A DNA stretch of 64,000 nt, from assembly GCF_003610235.1 (NCBI RefSeq), contig NZ_RAPR01000001.1, forward strand, positions 434,001 to 498,000, given 5' to 3'. The position numbers were made by a program, and so were the translations under genes. The notes beneath the pieces were generated by a model. It saw only the letters and a list, made by a program, of their open reading frames with translations, searched no databases and was not told the origin of the DNA. Of this stretch, positions 38,786-47,400 are shown piece after piece. Origin of the DNA: Catellatospora citrea. GTDB lineage: Bacteria; Actinomycetota; Actinomycetes; Mycobacteriales; Micromonosporaceae. The first letter of the stretch is position 1; every line of letters begins with the position of its first letter.

Positions 38786-40414
38786 TCATCGTCCGTATTG
38801 CTGGGTACCCCCGGTGGTGCTCTGGCCGGGGCGTGGTCGGGTGGGCGTGTACAGCGGGACGTCGGTGGTGCCGGTGCCCTGGGTGCCGTCTTCGGTCTGG
38901 GCCGGGTCGCCGCCGCGGATGACTCCGGGCGGAACGTCGCCGGCGACGTTCCAGATGTCGCGGTCCTCCTGCAGCCAGGTGGTGCGTTCGCGTTCCTTCT
39001 TGTCGTCCTTGCCGCCGCCCGCGCCCATGCCGCCCATCGGGGGCATGAACGGCGCGCCGCTGCCCGACCGGGACCCGACCGGCGCGTGCAGGCCGTCGGT
39101 GACCAGGCCACCGCGGTTGAACCCGCCCGCTCCGCCGACGCCGGCCGCGCCGGGGGTGCCCGGCGGGGCGGTGCCGGCGTACGGGAACGCCGACCGGACC
39201 GGTGGTGCGGGCGAACCGGGCGGGGAACCGCCGGAGCCCGCGCCGGAACCCGAACCGGAACCCGGCAGGCCGGGCGGTCGGGGTCCACCCGAACCCGGCT
39301 TGCCGGGACCGGAGCCCAGCGGCGGAACCCCGGGCAGGATCGGTGGGCGCACGACGGGACCGCCGGGGCCGGAGCCCGGACCGCCGCCGAGCGGCGGTGG
39401 CGATCCCCCGCCGATGGGTGGCAGCGGACCTCCCCCGAGCGGTGGCGGTGAACCCCCGCCCAGCGGTGGCGGCGGGCCTCCCCCGAGCGGTGGCGGCGAG
39501 CCTCCGCCCAGTGGCGGTGGGGACCCTCCGCCGAGCGGTGGCGGTGGTCCGCCTCCGCCGGGTGGTGGGGCGCCTCCCCCGCCGGGAGGGGGTGCGCCGC
39601 CGCCCGGCGGGGGCGGGCCTCCCCCGGTCGTCGGTGGTGGTGGACCGTCCCCGCCCGGCGGAGGCGCACCGCCGCCGGGCGGCGGTGGGCCTCCCCCGCC
39701 GGGGGGCGGTGGCGGGTCGTCGGTCGGCGGGATCGGCGCGGGCAGTGCCGTGATCGGCTTGAGCTGCCCGAGGCCGACCTCGACGTCGTGGTAGACGTTG
39801 GCGAGCGTGTCGAGCAGCTCGCGGGCCTTGCGGCTGATGTCCTGGTCGATGTCGGGATAGGACGACGAGGTGTAGATGGTCTCGCCCTCGCTGGTCACGA
39901 ACCACGGCCGGTGCGGTTCGGGAATCGACCAGTGCCCGATGTAACTGGGCGGCGTGACGATCCAGGTGGCCGTCTGCCGCCAGCGCTCGTACAGCTCGTT
40001 GTAGCGGTCGTAGGTCCGCTGGGCGCCTTCCTGGTTGAGCGCGATCATGTCGTTGATCGCCTTGTCCAGGCCGATGCCGGCCCGGTTGAGCTCCTGGATC
40101 CAGTTCTCGCCGCCGTTGATCAGCCGCTGGTTCTGGGTGATCATGCGGCGGATGCTGCCGATGATCGCGTCGAACGCACGCGAGGCGTCGCCGGTCCAGG
40201 CGCCGTCGGCGATCAGCTTCTTGCGCTGCTGCATGACGGCCATGTACACGGAGTTCAGCGCGAGGCCCGCGTTGACGACCTTCTGCCCCATGTCGAAGAG
40301 GTGCTGCGGATTGGTCGCGCCCTTGTCGTTGACGTGCGTGTAGCCGTCGCGGCTGACGTCACCGACCAGCAGGGCCTGCACCTTGCGCCAATCCCAGTCG
40401 CTCCACTCCGGCAT
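38786..40414 (-). CDS. PPE-like WXG100-superfamily protein with Pro/Gly-rich tail
   Basis: A 542-residue protein. Residues about 1-205 form a helical head (MPEWSDWDWRKVQALLVG; WTGDASRAFDAIIGSIRR gives the WxG turn). From about 225 to 350 follows a Pro/Gly repeat tail with PPPLGGGS/P units, then a less regular Gly/Pro region. The C-terminus carries RERTTWLQEDRDIWN, a motif that resembles the WLxEDxDVWG ending of T7SS PPE-like proteins in other actinobacteria. It may be a secreted substrate or surface protein. It lies after the EspC-like gene with a 9-bp gap. The repeat tail may vary in length between strains. Confidence 0.85.
   Translation of the reverse strand: MPEWSDWDWRKVQALLVGDVSRDGYTHVNDKGATNPQHLFDMGQKVVNAGLALNSVYMAVMQQRKKLIADGAWTGDASRAFDAIIGSIRRMITQNQRLINGGENWIQELNRAGIGLDKAINDMIALNQEGAQRTYDRYNELYERWRQTATWIVTPPSYIGHWSIPEPHRPWFVTSEGETIYTSSSYPDIDQDISRKARELLDTLANVYHDVEVGLGQLKPITALPAPIPPTDDPPPPPGGGGPPPPGGGAPPPGGDGPPPPTTGGGPPPPGGGAPPPGGGGAPPPGGGGPPPPLGGGSPPPLGGGSPPPLGGGPPPPLGGGSPPPLGGGPLPPIGGGSPPPLGGGPGSGPGGPVVRPPILPGVPPLGSGPGKPGSGGPRPPGLPGSGSGSGAGSGGSPPGSPAPPVRSAFPYAGTAPPGTPGAAGVGGAGGFNRGGLVTDGLHAPVGSRSGSGAPFMPPMGGMGAGGGKDDKKERERTTWLQEDRDIWNVAGDVPPGVIRGGDPAQTEDGTQGTGTTDVPLYTPTRPRPGQSTTGGTQQYGR
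39380..39547 (-). repeat. Seven 24-bp tandem repeats (PPPLGGG units)
   Basis: Seven in-frame units of 24 bases each encode an 8-residue pattern, mostly PPPLGGGS or PPPLGGGP, with one PLPPIGGG variant. Further Gly/Pro repeats without strict period run to about 39720. It is coding repeat DNA and not a CRISPR array. Confidence 0.9.
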
Positions 40415-40423
40415 GGTCCGCGC

Positions 40424-40741
40424 CTAACTCACGATCGAGTTGATGTCGTCGAGCACGAACGGGTCGTTGCTCTCGTCCGAGTCCTTGAGCAGCGTGGCCG
40501 CGCTGACCAGGACGCCGTCGCAGTCGACGAACACGTTGCTCAGCGTGGCGAGCACCGTCTCCCAGTCCTTGGCACCCGTCTCGATGACGGTCTTGAGGTT
40601 CTTGCCCGGCTCGAAGTCGCCGATGGACAGCACGACCGGGTAGAAGTCGCGCTGGGGGCCGTCCAGGGTCGCCGGCAGTCCCCGGAACGCCGCCGCGGCG
40701 GCGTTCATGGCCGCCGGGTCGACCTTCAGCTCTTTGCCCAT
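40424..40741 (-). CDS. Small EspC/WXG100-like T7SS protein
   Basis: A 105-residue helical protein beginning MGKELKVDPAAMNAAAAAF, a pattern seen in EspC-like (DUF2580) proteins, and ending in an acidic tail (KDSDESNDPFVLDDINSIVS). No clear WxG turn. It sits 28 bp after the second WXG100 gene and 9 bp before the PPE-like gene, so it is part of the operon. It could pair with the PPE-like protein as PE does with PPE (inference). Confidence 0.75.
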   Translation of the reverse strand: MGKELKVDPAAMNAAAAAFRGLPATLDGPQRDFYPVVLSIGDFEPGKNLKTVIETGAKDWETVLATLSNVFVDCDGVLVSAATLLKDSDESNDPFVLDDINSIVS

Positions 40742-40769
40742 GGCCTGATCCCTCCCGTCGCGGGCCGCG

Positions 40770-41048
40770 TCAGATCTTCGAGGCCCGGTTGTCGGCGTCC
40801 TGGTAGCTCTCGACCTTCTGCAGCAGGCGCTTGATGCTGGCCTCCATGTCGCTGTGCATGACGGTGGCCTGGCTCTTCCAGGTCGCCGCTACGCTGACGT
40901 AGGTGCCCTCGCTCTGCGCGCTCCAGTTGGCGAAGTTGTTGCGGGCCGTCGACTCCATGCGGTCGACGATGCCGTTGAGGCGGGTGTTCTCGGCGCGAAG
41001 CCGGTCGGCCGCGTGCAGCACGGCCTCGTAGGTGATGCCGAAAGCCAT
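40770..41048 (-). CDS. WXG100-family protein with YxxxD tail
   Basis: A 92-residue helical-hairpin protein of canonical ESAT-6 size. The turn reads NWSAQSEG, a WSA variant of WxG. Near the C-terminus SYQDADN fits the YxxxD general secretion signal of type VII substrates. It lies 42 bp after the first WXG100 gene, and the two would form the usual heterodimer that is recognised by EccC (inference from family). Confidence 0.88.
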   Translation of the reverse strand: MAFGITYEAVLHAADRLRAENTRLNGIVDRMESTARNNFANWSAQSEGTYVSVAATWKSQATVMHSDMEASIKRLLQKVESYQDADNRASKI

Positions 41049-41090
41049 GGTTGTCTCCTTAGTGCGGTGGTGTCGGGTCGGACGGCGGCG

Positions 41091-41372
41091 TCAGCTGTTC
41101 TGCGCCTCGACGTCCTCCATGATCACGATCATCTGCTGGAACCAGTTGGTCAGCTGCGTCATGGGCTGGGCGACCATCCGCTGGTAGTCGGCCAGCCAGT
41201 TGTCGATCTCAGCGTTGTACGCGGTGCGGGCCTGGCCGTACCAGGAGTTGCCGATGCCGCGCACGCCGCCGTCGACCGCGTTGCGCACCTGCTCGGCCTC
41301 CTGCTCGAGCTCGCGGAACTGCTGCAGTGCGGCGCGCAGCTCCGCGACGGGGATATCAAGGGTGTTGGCCAT
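41091..41372 (-). CDS. WXG100-family protein, first gene after eccB
   Basis: A 93-residue ESAT-6-like protein with the turn NSWYGQA (WYG). The ATG at 41372 is chosen over a GTG two codons upstream because GGAAGG stands nine bases before it. It ends in an acidic helix without a clear YxxxD. The 126-bp gap to the upstream eccB gene holds a candidate operator palindrome (41459-41474), so the WXG genes may have their own promoter as well as eccD-eccB read-through. Confidence 0.9.
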   Translation of the reverse strand: MANTLDIPVAELRAALQQFRELEQEAEQVRNAVDGGVRGIGNSWYGQARTAYNAEIDNWLADYQRMVAQPMTQLTNWFQQMIVIMEDVEAQNS

Positions 41373-41458
41373 GTCCACTCACCTTCCAGGTTCGACAGCG
41401 ACCGATCGCGCTGACCGTAACGGCGCGGTAACCGCTCTCACAGGCCCAAACCGGAGGG

Positions 41459-41474
41459 TGGGTCCCCAGGCCCA
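41459..41474 (-). promoter_or_regulatory. T7SS-island palindrome, copy ahead of WXG100 genes
   Basis: Read on the minus strand the site is TGGGCCTGGGGACCCA, about 90-100 bases upstream of the first WXG100 start, with a further half-site TTTGGGCCTG just downstream. It agrees at 15 of 16 positions with the copy between eccD and eccC. Confidence 0.6.
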
Positions 41475-41498
41475 CTACCTGGCCCGACACGTCGCGTG

Positions 41499-42908
41499 TC
41501 ACCCGGCCGCAGCCGCCACCGGATCGAGCACCGGCCCGGACGGCACGAGTGCCAGCAGCGTCGCGGGCAGGTCCACGGCCACGACACCCCCGTACCCGAG
41601 CGCGGTGACCGCCGCGTCGCTCATCGGGTAGCGCACGCCGACGTCGGTGATCAGCCAGCGGGCGCTGCCCGGACGGCCCGGCGCGGTCTCCGGGCGCACC
41701 AGCACCCCCGCTCCGGCGGCGACCGCGACCAGGGTCGCCGAGCGCTGGTCCACCGCACCAGGCGGTGGTGTGGCGGCCCGCAGGTGCCCGACCCGCGCGG
41801 TCACCAGGGTCAGACTCGCGTCGGCGCCGAACGTGGCCCGCGCGCAGGGCACCTGGTCGCCCAGTTCGTTGGGGTCCAGCAGCAGCGGGGGCCGGGCCGG
41901 CAGGCCGCCGTCGCCGATCGGCCGGGCGGCGACCGGGGCCGACACCACGCCTGCGGAGCTGACCGGCACCGCCCGGGGGCTGCCGTCGTAGGCGGCGCGG
42001 CTGCGCGGGTCGGCGAGGATCAGTTCGGCCATCGTCGGGGTCAGCGAGGCCAGGCCGTCGGCGAGCACCAGCCGGAAGCCGGCGCTGTCGTCGTCGGCGC
42101 CGGACACGCGCAGCACCTGCCCGATCCGGGTGGGCTTGCCGTCCACGGGCGGTCCGGCGGCGCCGACGCCGGCGACCGAGGGCGGGGCCAGGTCGGGCCC
42201 GGCGGGGAAGCCGTTGAGCCAGGTGTCGGCCACCGGGGTCGGTCGCACGCCGTCGAGTGCCAGGGCGACCGAGACGGCCGGGTCGGCCACCCGCATGCGG
42301 CGGTTTGCCCAGATGAGATAGCGGGTGCCGTCGGGGATCGCGACCAGCATCGCGCGATCGACCGGGGTGGCGGCGAGGTCGGCGGGGGCGCCGATGGCCA
42401 GCAGCACCGTCGGCCGGGACTGGCCGGTGACCTCGGGCGCGCTGGTGGCGCAGACCAGCCACGGGTCACGGCTGAGCCGCGCGGTGGCGGGCAGTGAGTC
42501 GGGGGCTCCGGTGATGCCCACGGGCAGGCCGTGCGGCACGCCTTCCAGCGACTTGACCGACACCGAGCGCACGACGGAGTCCGGCCCGGTCAGCAGCAGT
42601 GCGGACGCGCGGTTGCGCACGGGGCGCAGCACGCCGGCGGTGCTGTCGTAGACGTAGGCGGTGCCGGTCTCCTTCTCGACGACGATGGTGCCGGGTTCGC
42701 GCCAGGACGTGCTGCCGCCGGGGAAGAAGAAGCCGTACGCCCCGCAGCCGGCCACGATGAGCGCGCCGATGATCAGCCCGGCGAAAGCCCCGACGCTGAA
42801 CCGGCGCGTCGGGGTCTCCAGCGCGTCGGGCTCGCCGGTCAGCAGTGCCGAGCGCAGCCGTCCGACGACGAAGTTGTGGGCCTGGAGCTGGTCGCGTTTG
42901 GTCTGCAC
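41499..42908 (-). CDS. eccB: Type VII secretion protein EccB
   Basis: A 469-residue protein. The N-terminus reads QTKRDQLQAHNFVVGRLRSA, typical for EccB, followed by one membrane helix (about residues 39-62: AGLIIGALIVAGCGAYGFFF) and a large extracytoplasmic part. EccB is a core membrane subunit of the secretion pore. The extracytoplasmic part holds the repeated beta domains and ends in a C-terminal Ala-rich tail. The start is a GTG at 42908, just two bases after the eccD stop, so the two are translationally coupled; no other good start exists. Confidence 0.95.
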   Translation of the reverse strand: MQTKRDQLQAHNFVVGRLRSALLTGEPDALETPTRRFSVGAFAGLIIGALIVAGCGAYGFFFPGGSTSWREPGTIVVEKETGTAYVYDSTAGVLRPVRNRASALLLTGPDSVVRSVSVKSLEGVPHGLPVGITGAPDSLPATARLSRDPWLVCATSAPEVTGQSRPTVLLAIGAPADLAATPVDRAMLVAIPDGTRYLIWANRRMRVADPAVSVALALDGVRPTPVADTWLNGFPAGPDLAPPSVAGVGAAGPPVDGKPTRIGQVLRVSGADDDSAGFRLVLADGLASLTPTMAELILADPRSRAAYDGSPRAVPVSSAGVVSAPVAARPIGDGGLPARPPLLLDPNELGDQVPCARATFGADASLTLVTARVGHLRAATPPPGAVDQRSATLVAVAAGAGVLVRPETAPGRPGSARWLITDVGVRYPMSDAAVTALGYGGVVAVDLPATLLALVPSGPVLDPVAAAAG

Positions 42909-42910
42909 GG

Positions 42911-44314
42911 TCAGCCGGCCAGGCCCCGGACGTAGCCGTACACCCCGAGCACTGCCAGCAGCAGCGGGATCAGCGCGACGGCGAGGGTGGTCTCGAACAG
43001 CTCGGCGGCGCGGCCCCAGTACGGTCGCGGCCGTCGGCTCTCCGGGGTGCGTACCGCGGCCAGCAGGCCGAGTCCGAGCACGAGCGCGGTCGCGGGCAGG
43101 CCGTACAGCTGGAACGCCGGCCCGGTCAGCCGCAGGGCCAGCAGCAGCAGGCCCCAGCCGGCGGCGGCGGTCAGCGCCCAGCGGGCCCAGGCCCCGGTGA
43201 GGATGCGGGTGCGCAGCAGGAGCAGCACGCACACCGCCGCGGCCAGGGTCGGCGGCGACCAGCCCGCCCGGTCCGCGAGCAGCCACAGCCCGGCGGCGGC
43301 GACCAGCGCGATGGCGATGTGCCCGGCGGTCACGTAGCGGTCGACGACGACGGTGCGCTCGTGCAGGGTCGCGTCGGGCACGGGCTCCACGTCGCGGGTG
43401 ATGTCGTCGGGGGTGGTGGGCAGGTCGGGCAGCCGCAGCCCGCCCAGCCGGAAGGCCAGCGAGGGCAACTGCGGGCTGATCAGCAGCGCGAGCACGGTGA
43501 CCACGGCCGCGGCGGCCACGGGTGTCAGCAGGCCGCTGGCGGCCAGCAGCGCGCCCGCGGTCACCGCCGCGCTGGTGGCCACCACAACGAACACCATGGG
43601 GCGCAGGTCGCCGACGGCCACGGCGACGGCGACGCTCACCGCGGCGGCCATGGCGACGGCGGCGGCCAGGCGGGCGGCGAACTGGGGCGGTGCCTGCCCG
43701 GCGGCGGTGGCGGCACCGGTCAGGGCGGGTGCCAGCAGGCCGGCCGCGGCGGCGTAGAGGACGGCGCTGCCGCCCAGCACGAGCGCGGCGGTCCGGTCGG
43801 CGAGCGCGCGGGCGGCCAGGGCGGCGGCCAGCAGCAGTACGGCGGACATGCCCGCGGCGGCGAGCGCGTGCGCCCAGCCGGCCCCCGGTGACAGCGGCGC
43901 GGCCAGTCCCGCGGCGAGGGCGGCGGCGGCCGCCACGCGCAGGGTGGTTCGGGCGCGTTCGGTGGTCCACCGGCCGGGGCGCTGTCGGACGCCGGCGGCC
44001 ACGCCCTCGATGAGGTCGTCGTGGGCGTAGGTCGGGGTGGGGTTGTCGCGGGCGTTGAGGTAGACGACGTCGCCGTCGCGCAGCCCGAGGGCGGTGGTGG
44101 TCTGCTCCTCGTCCAGGGGTTTGCCGCCGAGTCTCTGCAGTACGGCGCCCCGGCCGGCCATCTCCCGGGCGGTCTCCTCGCCGAGCAGGTCCACGATGGC
44201 CGGGGTCACGTCCGCGAGCGTCAGCGTGGCGGGCACGGCCAGGTCGATGCTGCCGTGCGGCCCGATGATCGTGAGCCGGCATCGCTCTGCGGAGGTGCTG
44301 ACGTTCACATTCAC
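42911..44314 (-). CDS. eccD: Type VII secretion protein EccD
   Basis: A 467-residue protein with an N-terminal ubiquitin-like (YukD) domain of about 90 residues (RCRLTIIGPHGSIDLAVP..., GLRDGDVVYLNAR) and then about eleven membrane helices rich in Ala, Val and Leu. EccD forms the central membrane part of the ESX complex, two copies per EccB/EccC protomer in the mycobacterial structure. It is the first gene of the minus-strand operon and is divergent from eccC across a 138-bp gap that contains a palindrome. No eccE gene is seen in the window. Confidence 0.93.
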   Translation of the reverse strand: MNVNVSTSAERCRLTIIGPHGSIDLAVPATLTLADVTPAIVDLLGEETAREMAGRGAVLQRLGGKPLDEEQTTTALGLRDGDVVYLNARDNPTPTYAHDDLIEGVAAGVRQRPGRWTTERARTTLRVAAAAALAAGLAAPLSPGAGWAHALAAAGMSAVLLLAAALAARALADRTAALVLGGSAVLYAAAAGLLAPALTGAATAAGQAPPQFAARLAAAVAMAAAVSVAVAVAVGDLRPMVFVVVATSAAVTAGALLAASGLLTPVAAAAVVTVLALLISPQLPSLAFRLGGLRLPDLPTTPDDITRDVEPVPDATLHERTVVVDRYVTAGHIAIALVAAAGLWLLADRAGWSPPTLAAAVCVLLLLRTRILTGAWARWALTAAAGWGLLLLALRLTGPAFQLYGLPATALVLGLGLLAAVRTPESRRPRPYWGRAAELFETTLAVALIPLLLAVLGVYGYVRGLAG

Positions 44315-44372
44315 TCTCCCCTGCCACGGCGTGGCGACGAGAGCAGGTTAGCGGCGGCCACCGGGCCGAACA

Positions 44373-44388
44373 TGGGCCTGCGGACCCA
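44373..44388. promoter_or_regulatory. T7SS-island palindrome between eccD and eccC
   Basis: TGGGCCTGCGGACCCA, an imperfect inverted repeat (TGGGCC/GACCCA with four bases between), lies about 60 bases ahead of each divergent gene. It could control both the membrane operon and eccC. An additional GCAGAA...TTCTGC repeat lies near 44411-44430. Confidence 0.6.
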
Positions 44389-44452
44389 AGCCGCCTGCCG
44401 CCGCGGCACGCAGAATGAACGCGTTCTGCCGCCCGCCCCCTGGGAGAGTCCC

Positions 44453-47400
44453 ATGACCACGGTGATCTTCCGCCGGCCCGTGCGCCAGCCGGGCCCCCCA
44501 CTGCCCCGGGGCGAGATGATCCTGCAGGAGCCGCCCACGCTGCCGGAGCTGAGCGGTGTCGACATGTCGTCGATGCTGACGTACCTGCCGATGGCGCTGG
44601 GCACCGGCGCGATGGCGCTGATCTTCATTCAGCCGGGTTCGTCGTCGCTGACCTATGTGGCTGGTGGCCTGATGGGTGTCTCAGGTCTGGGCATGCTGGT
44701 CAGCCAGCTGGGTCGCGGGGGCGGCGAGCGCAAGCAGCGGCTGCGCGGCGAGCGCCGTGACTACCTGCGCTACCTGGGGCAGATGCGCCGGCAGGTGCGG
44801 CAGCTGTCGGAGAAGCAGGCGGCGGCGCTGTTCTGGAACCATCCGGATCCCGAGGTGCTGTGGTCCCTGGCGGGCAACCGGCGGATGTGGGAGCGCCGCC
44901 CGACCGGTGGCGACTTCGCCGAGATCCGGCTCGGGCTGGGCAGCCAGCGGCTGACCGTGACGCTGACCCCGCCGCAGACCAAGCCGGTGGAGGATCTGGA
45001 GCCGCTGTCGGCGCGGGCGCTGCGCCGGTTCCTGCAGGCGCACTGGACGGTGCCCGGCACGCCGATCGCCGTGCAGTTGCGTGGTTTCGCGCGGGTCCTG
45101 GTGCAGTCCACCGACGAGCCCGCGGTGCCGCAGGAGGAGCGGCCCGGGGCGCTGCGGCCGCCGTCCGGTGAGCCCGGGCTGGACCTGGTGCGGGCGATGC
45201 TGGGTCAGCTGGTGACCTTCCACAGCCCGGACGATCTGCGCATCGTGGTGTGCGCGCCGGTCGAGCGGCACGCGCGCTGGGACTGGGTGAAGTGGCTGCC
45301 GCACGCGCAGCACCCGGGGCAGAGCGACGGCGCGGGCGCGGCGCGGCAGGTGGCGGAGTCGTTCGCCGACCTGGAGCGGCTGCTCGGCCCGACCTTCGCC
45401 GACCGGCCGCGGTTCGACGACCCGGCGCTGCCGAGCCGGGAGGAGCCGTACACGGTGATCGTCGTCGACGGGGTGCCGATCCCGCCGACGTCGCGGTTCG
45501 CGATGAGCAGCGTGCGCAACTGCACGATGATCGATCTCGGCGACTCGCTGCGCTGGGCGGTCGACCCGGTCACGTTGCGGCTGCTGGTGCGGCCCGACGT
45601 GATCGAGATGATCGGCGCCGACCCGCAGGGCCGCGACAGCGCGACCGCGCTGAGCACCCCGGACCGCCTGGGCGCGGACCACGCCCGGGTGCTGAGCCGC
45701 CGGCTGTCGCCGTACCGGCTGGGCTCCTCGGCGGAGACGGTCGACTCGCTGACCGTCGACCTGGACCTGACCGTGCTGCTGGGGCTCGGCGACGCCGAGT
45801 CGTTCGACCCGGCGGCGGCGCGCACGGGCCGCTCGCGCTGGGACCACATGCGGGTGCCGATCGGGATCTCGGCCAACGGGACCCCGGTGGAGCTGGACCT
45901 CAAGGAGGCCGCGCAGGGCGGCATGGGCCCGCACGGAATGATCATCGGGGCCACCGGTTCGGGCAAGAGCGAGCTGCTGCGCACCCTGGTGCTGGCGCTG
46001 GCGGTGACGCACAGCTCCGAGGTGCTCAACGTGATCCTGGTCGACTTCAAGGGCGGGGCCACGTTCCTGGGGCTGGAGACCCTGCCGCACACCTCCGCGC
46101 TGATCACCAACCTGGCCGACGAGCTGCCGCTGGTCGACCGGATGCAGGAGGCGCTGCAGGGCGAGCTGGTACGCCGCCAGGAGCTGCTGCGCCAGGCCGG
46201 GCACAGTTCGCTGCGCGACTACGAGAAGGCCCGCGCGGGCGGCGCGCCGCTGGCGCCGCTGCCCACGCTGCTGGTGGTGGTCGACGAGTTCAGCGAGCTG
46301 CTGGCCACCAAGCGCGAGTTCCTGGACACCTTCGTGATGATCGGGCGGTTGGGCCGCAGCCTCGGCGTGCACCTGCTGCTGGCCTCGCAGCGCCTGGACG
46401 AGGGCCGCATCCACCAGCTCGAGTCGCACCTGTCCTACCGCATCGGCCTGCGCACCTTCTCGGCCGGGGAGAGCCGCAGCGTGATCGGGGTGCCGGACGC
46501 GTACACCCTGCCGACCGCGCCGGGCAACGGCTACCTGCGCATCGACACCAACACCCTGGTCCGATTCAAGGCCGCGTACGTGTCGGCGCCACTGAAGCGG
46601 GCCGAGCGCCAGCAGCGCCAGGAACGGGCCCGGCTGGATCTGACCAGGTACGTGGTCGGGCATGTGCCGATGCCGGAGCACGCCACCGCGCCGGCGGCCC
46701 CGGTCGAGACCGCCGACGGCGAGGACGCCCAGGCGAGCGGGCCGCGTCTGCTCGACGTGATCGCGGGCCGGCTGCTCGGGCACGGCCCGCAGGCGCACCA
46801 GGTGTGGCTGCCGCCGCTGCAGGAACCGCCGACGCTGGACCAGCTGCTCCCGCCGGTGCGGATCACCGCGGAGCGGGGCCTGGGTGTCGTCCCGGAGCAG
46901 GGCCTCGACGAGCAGCAGCGCGGTGCCCCGGGCCGGCTGCGGGTGCCGGTCGGTGTCGTCGACCGCCCGTCGGAGCAGCGCCGGGACCTGCTCATCGCCG
47001 ACCTGACCGGGGCCGGTGGCCATGTCGGTGTCGGCGGCGCGCCGCAGAGCGGCAAGAGCACCCTGGTCCGGACACTGATCACCGGGTTGGCGCTCACCCA
47101 CACGCCGGCCGAGGTGCAGTTCTACTGCCTCGACTTCGGCGGCGGCAGCCTGGCCGGGCTGGCCGGGCTGCCACATGTCGGCGGTGTCGTCGGGCGGCTG
47201 GACCGGGAGCGGGTCACCCGCACCATCGCCGAGGTCACCGACCTGCTGCTGCGCCGCGAGCAGCGCTTCTCCGCCCTGGGCCTGGACAGCATCACCGAGT
47301 ACCGGCTACGCCGCGAGCAGGGCACGCTGCCGGAGGGGGCCGACGACGGCTACGGCGACGTGTTCCTGGTCGTGGACGGCTGGTCGACGCTGCACCAGGA

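Noticed and set aside
39380..39720. Possible CRISPR array
   Set aside because: The repeats are contiguous 24-bp units without spacers and lie in frame in the PPE-like gene.
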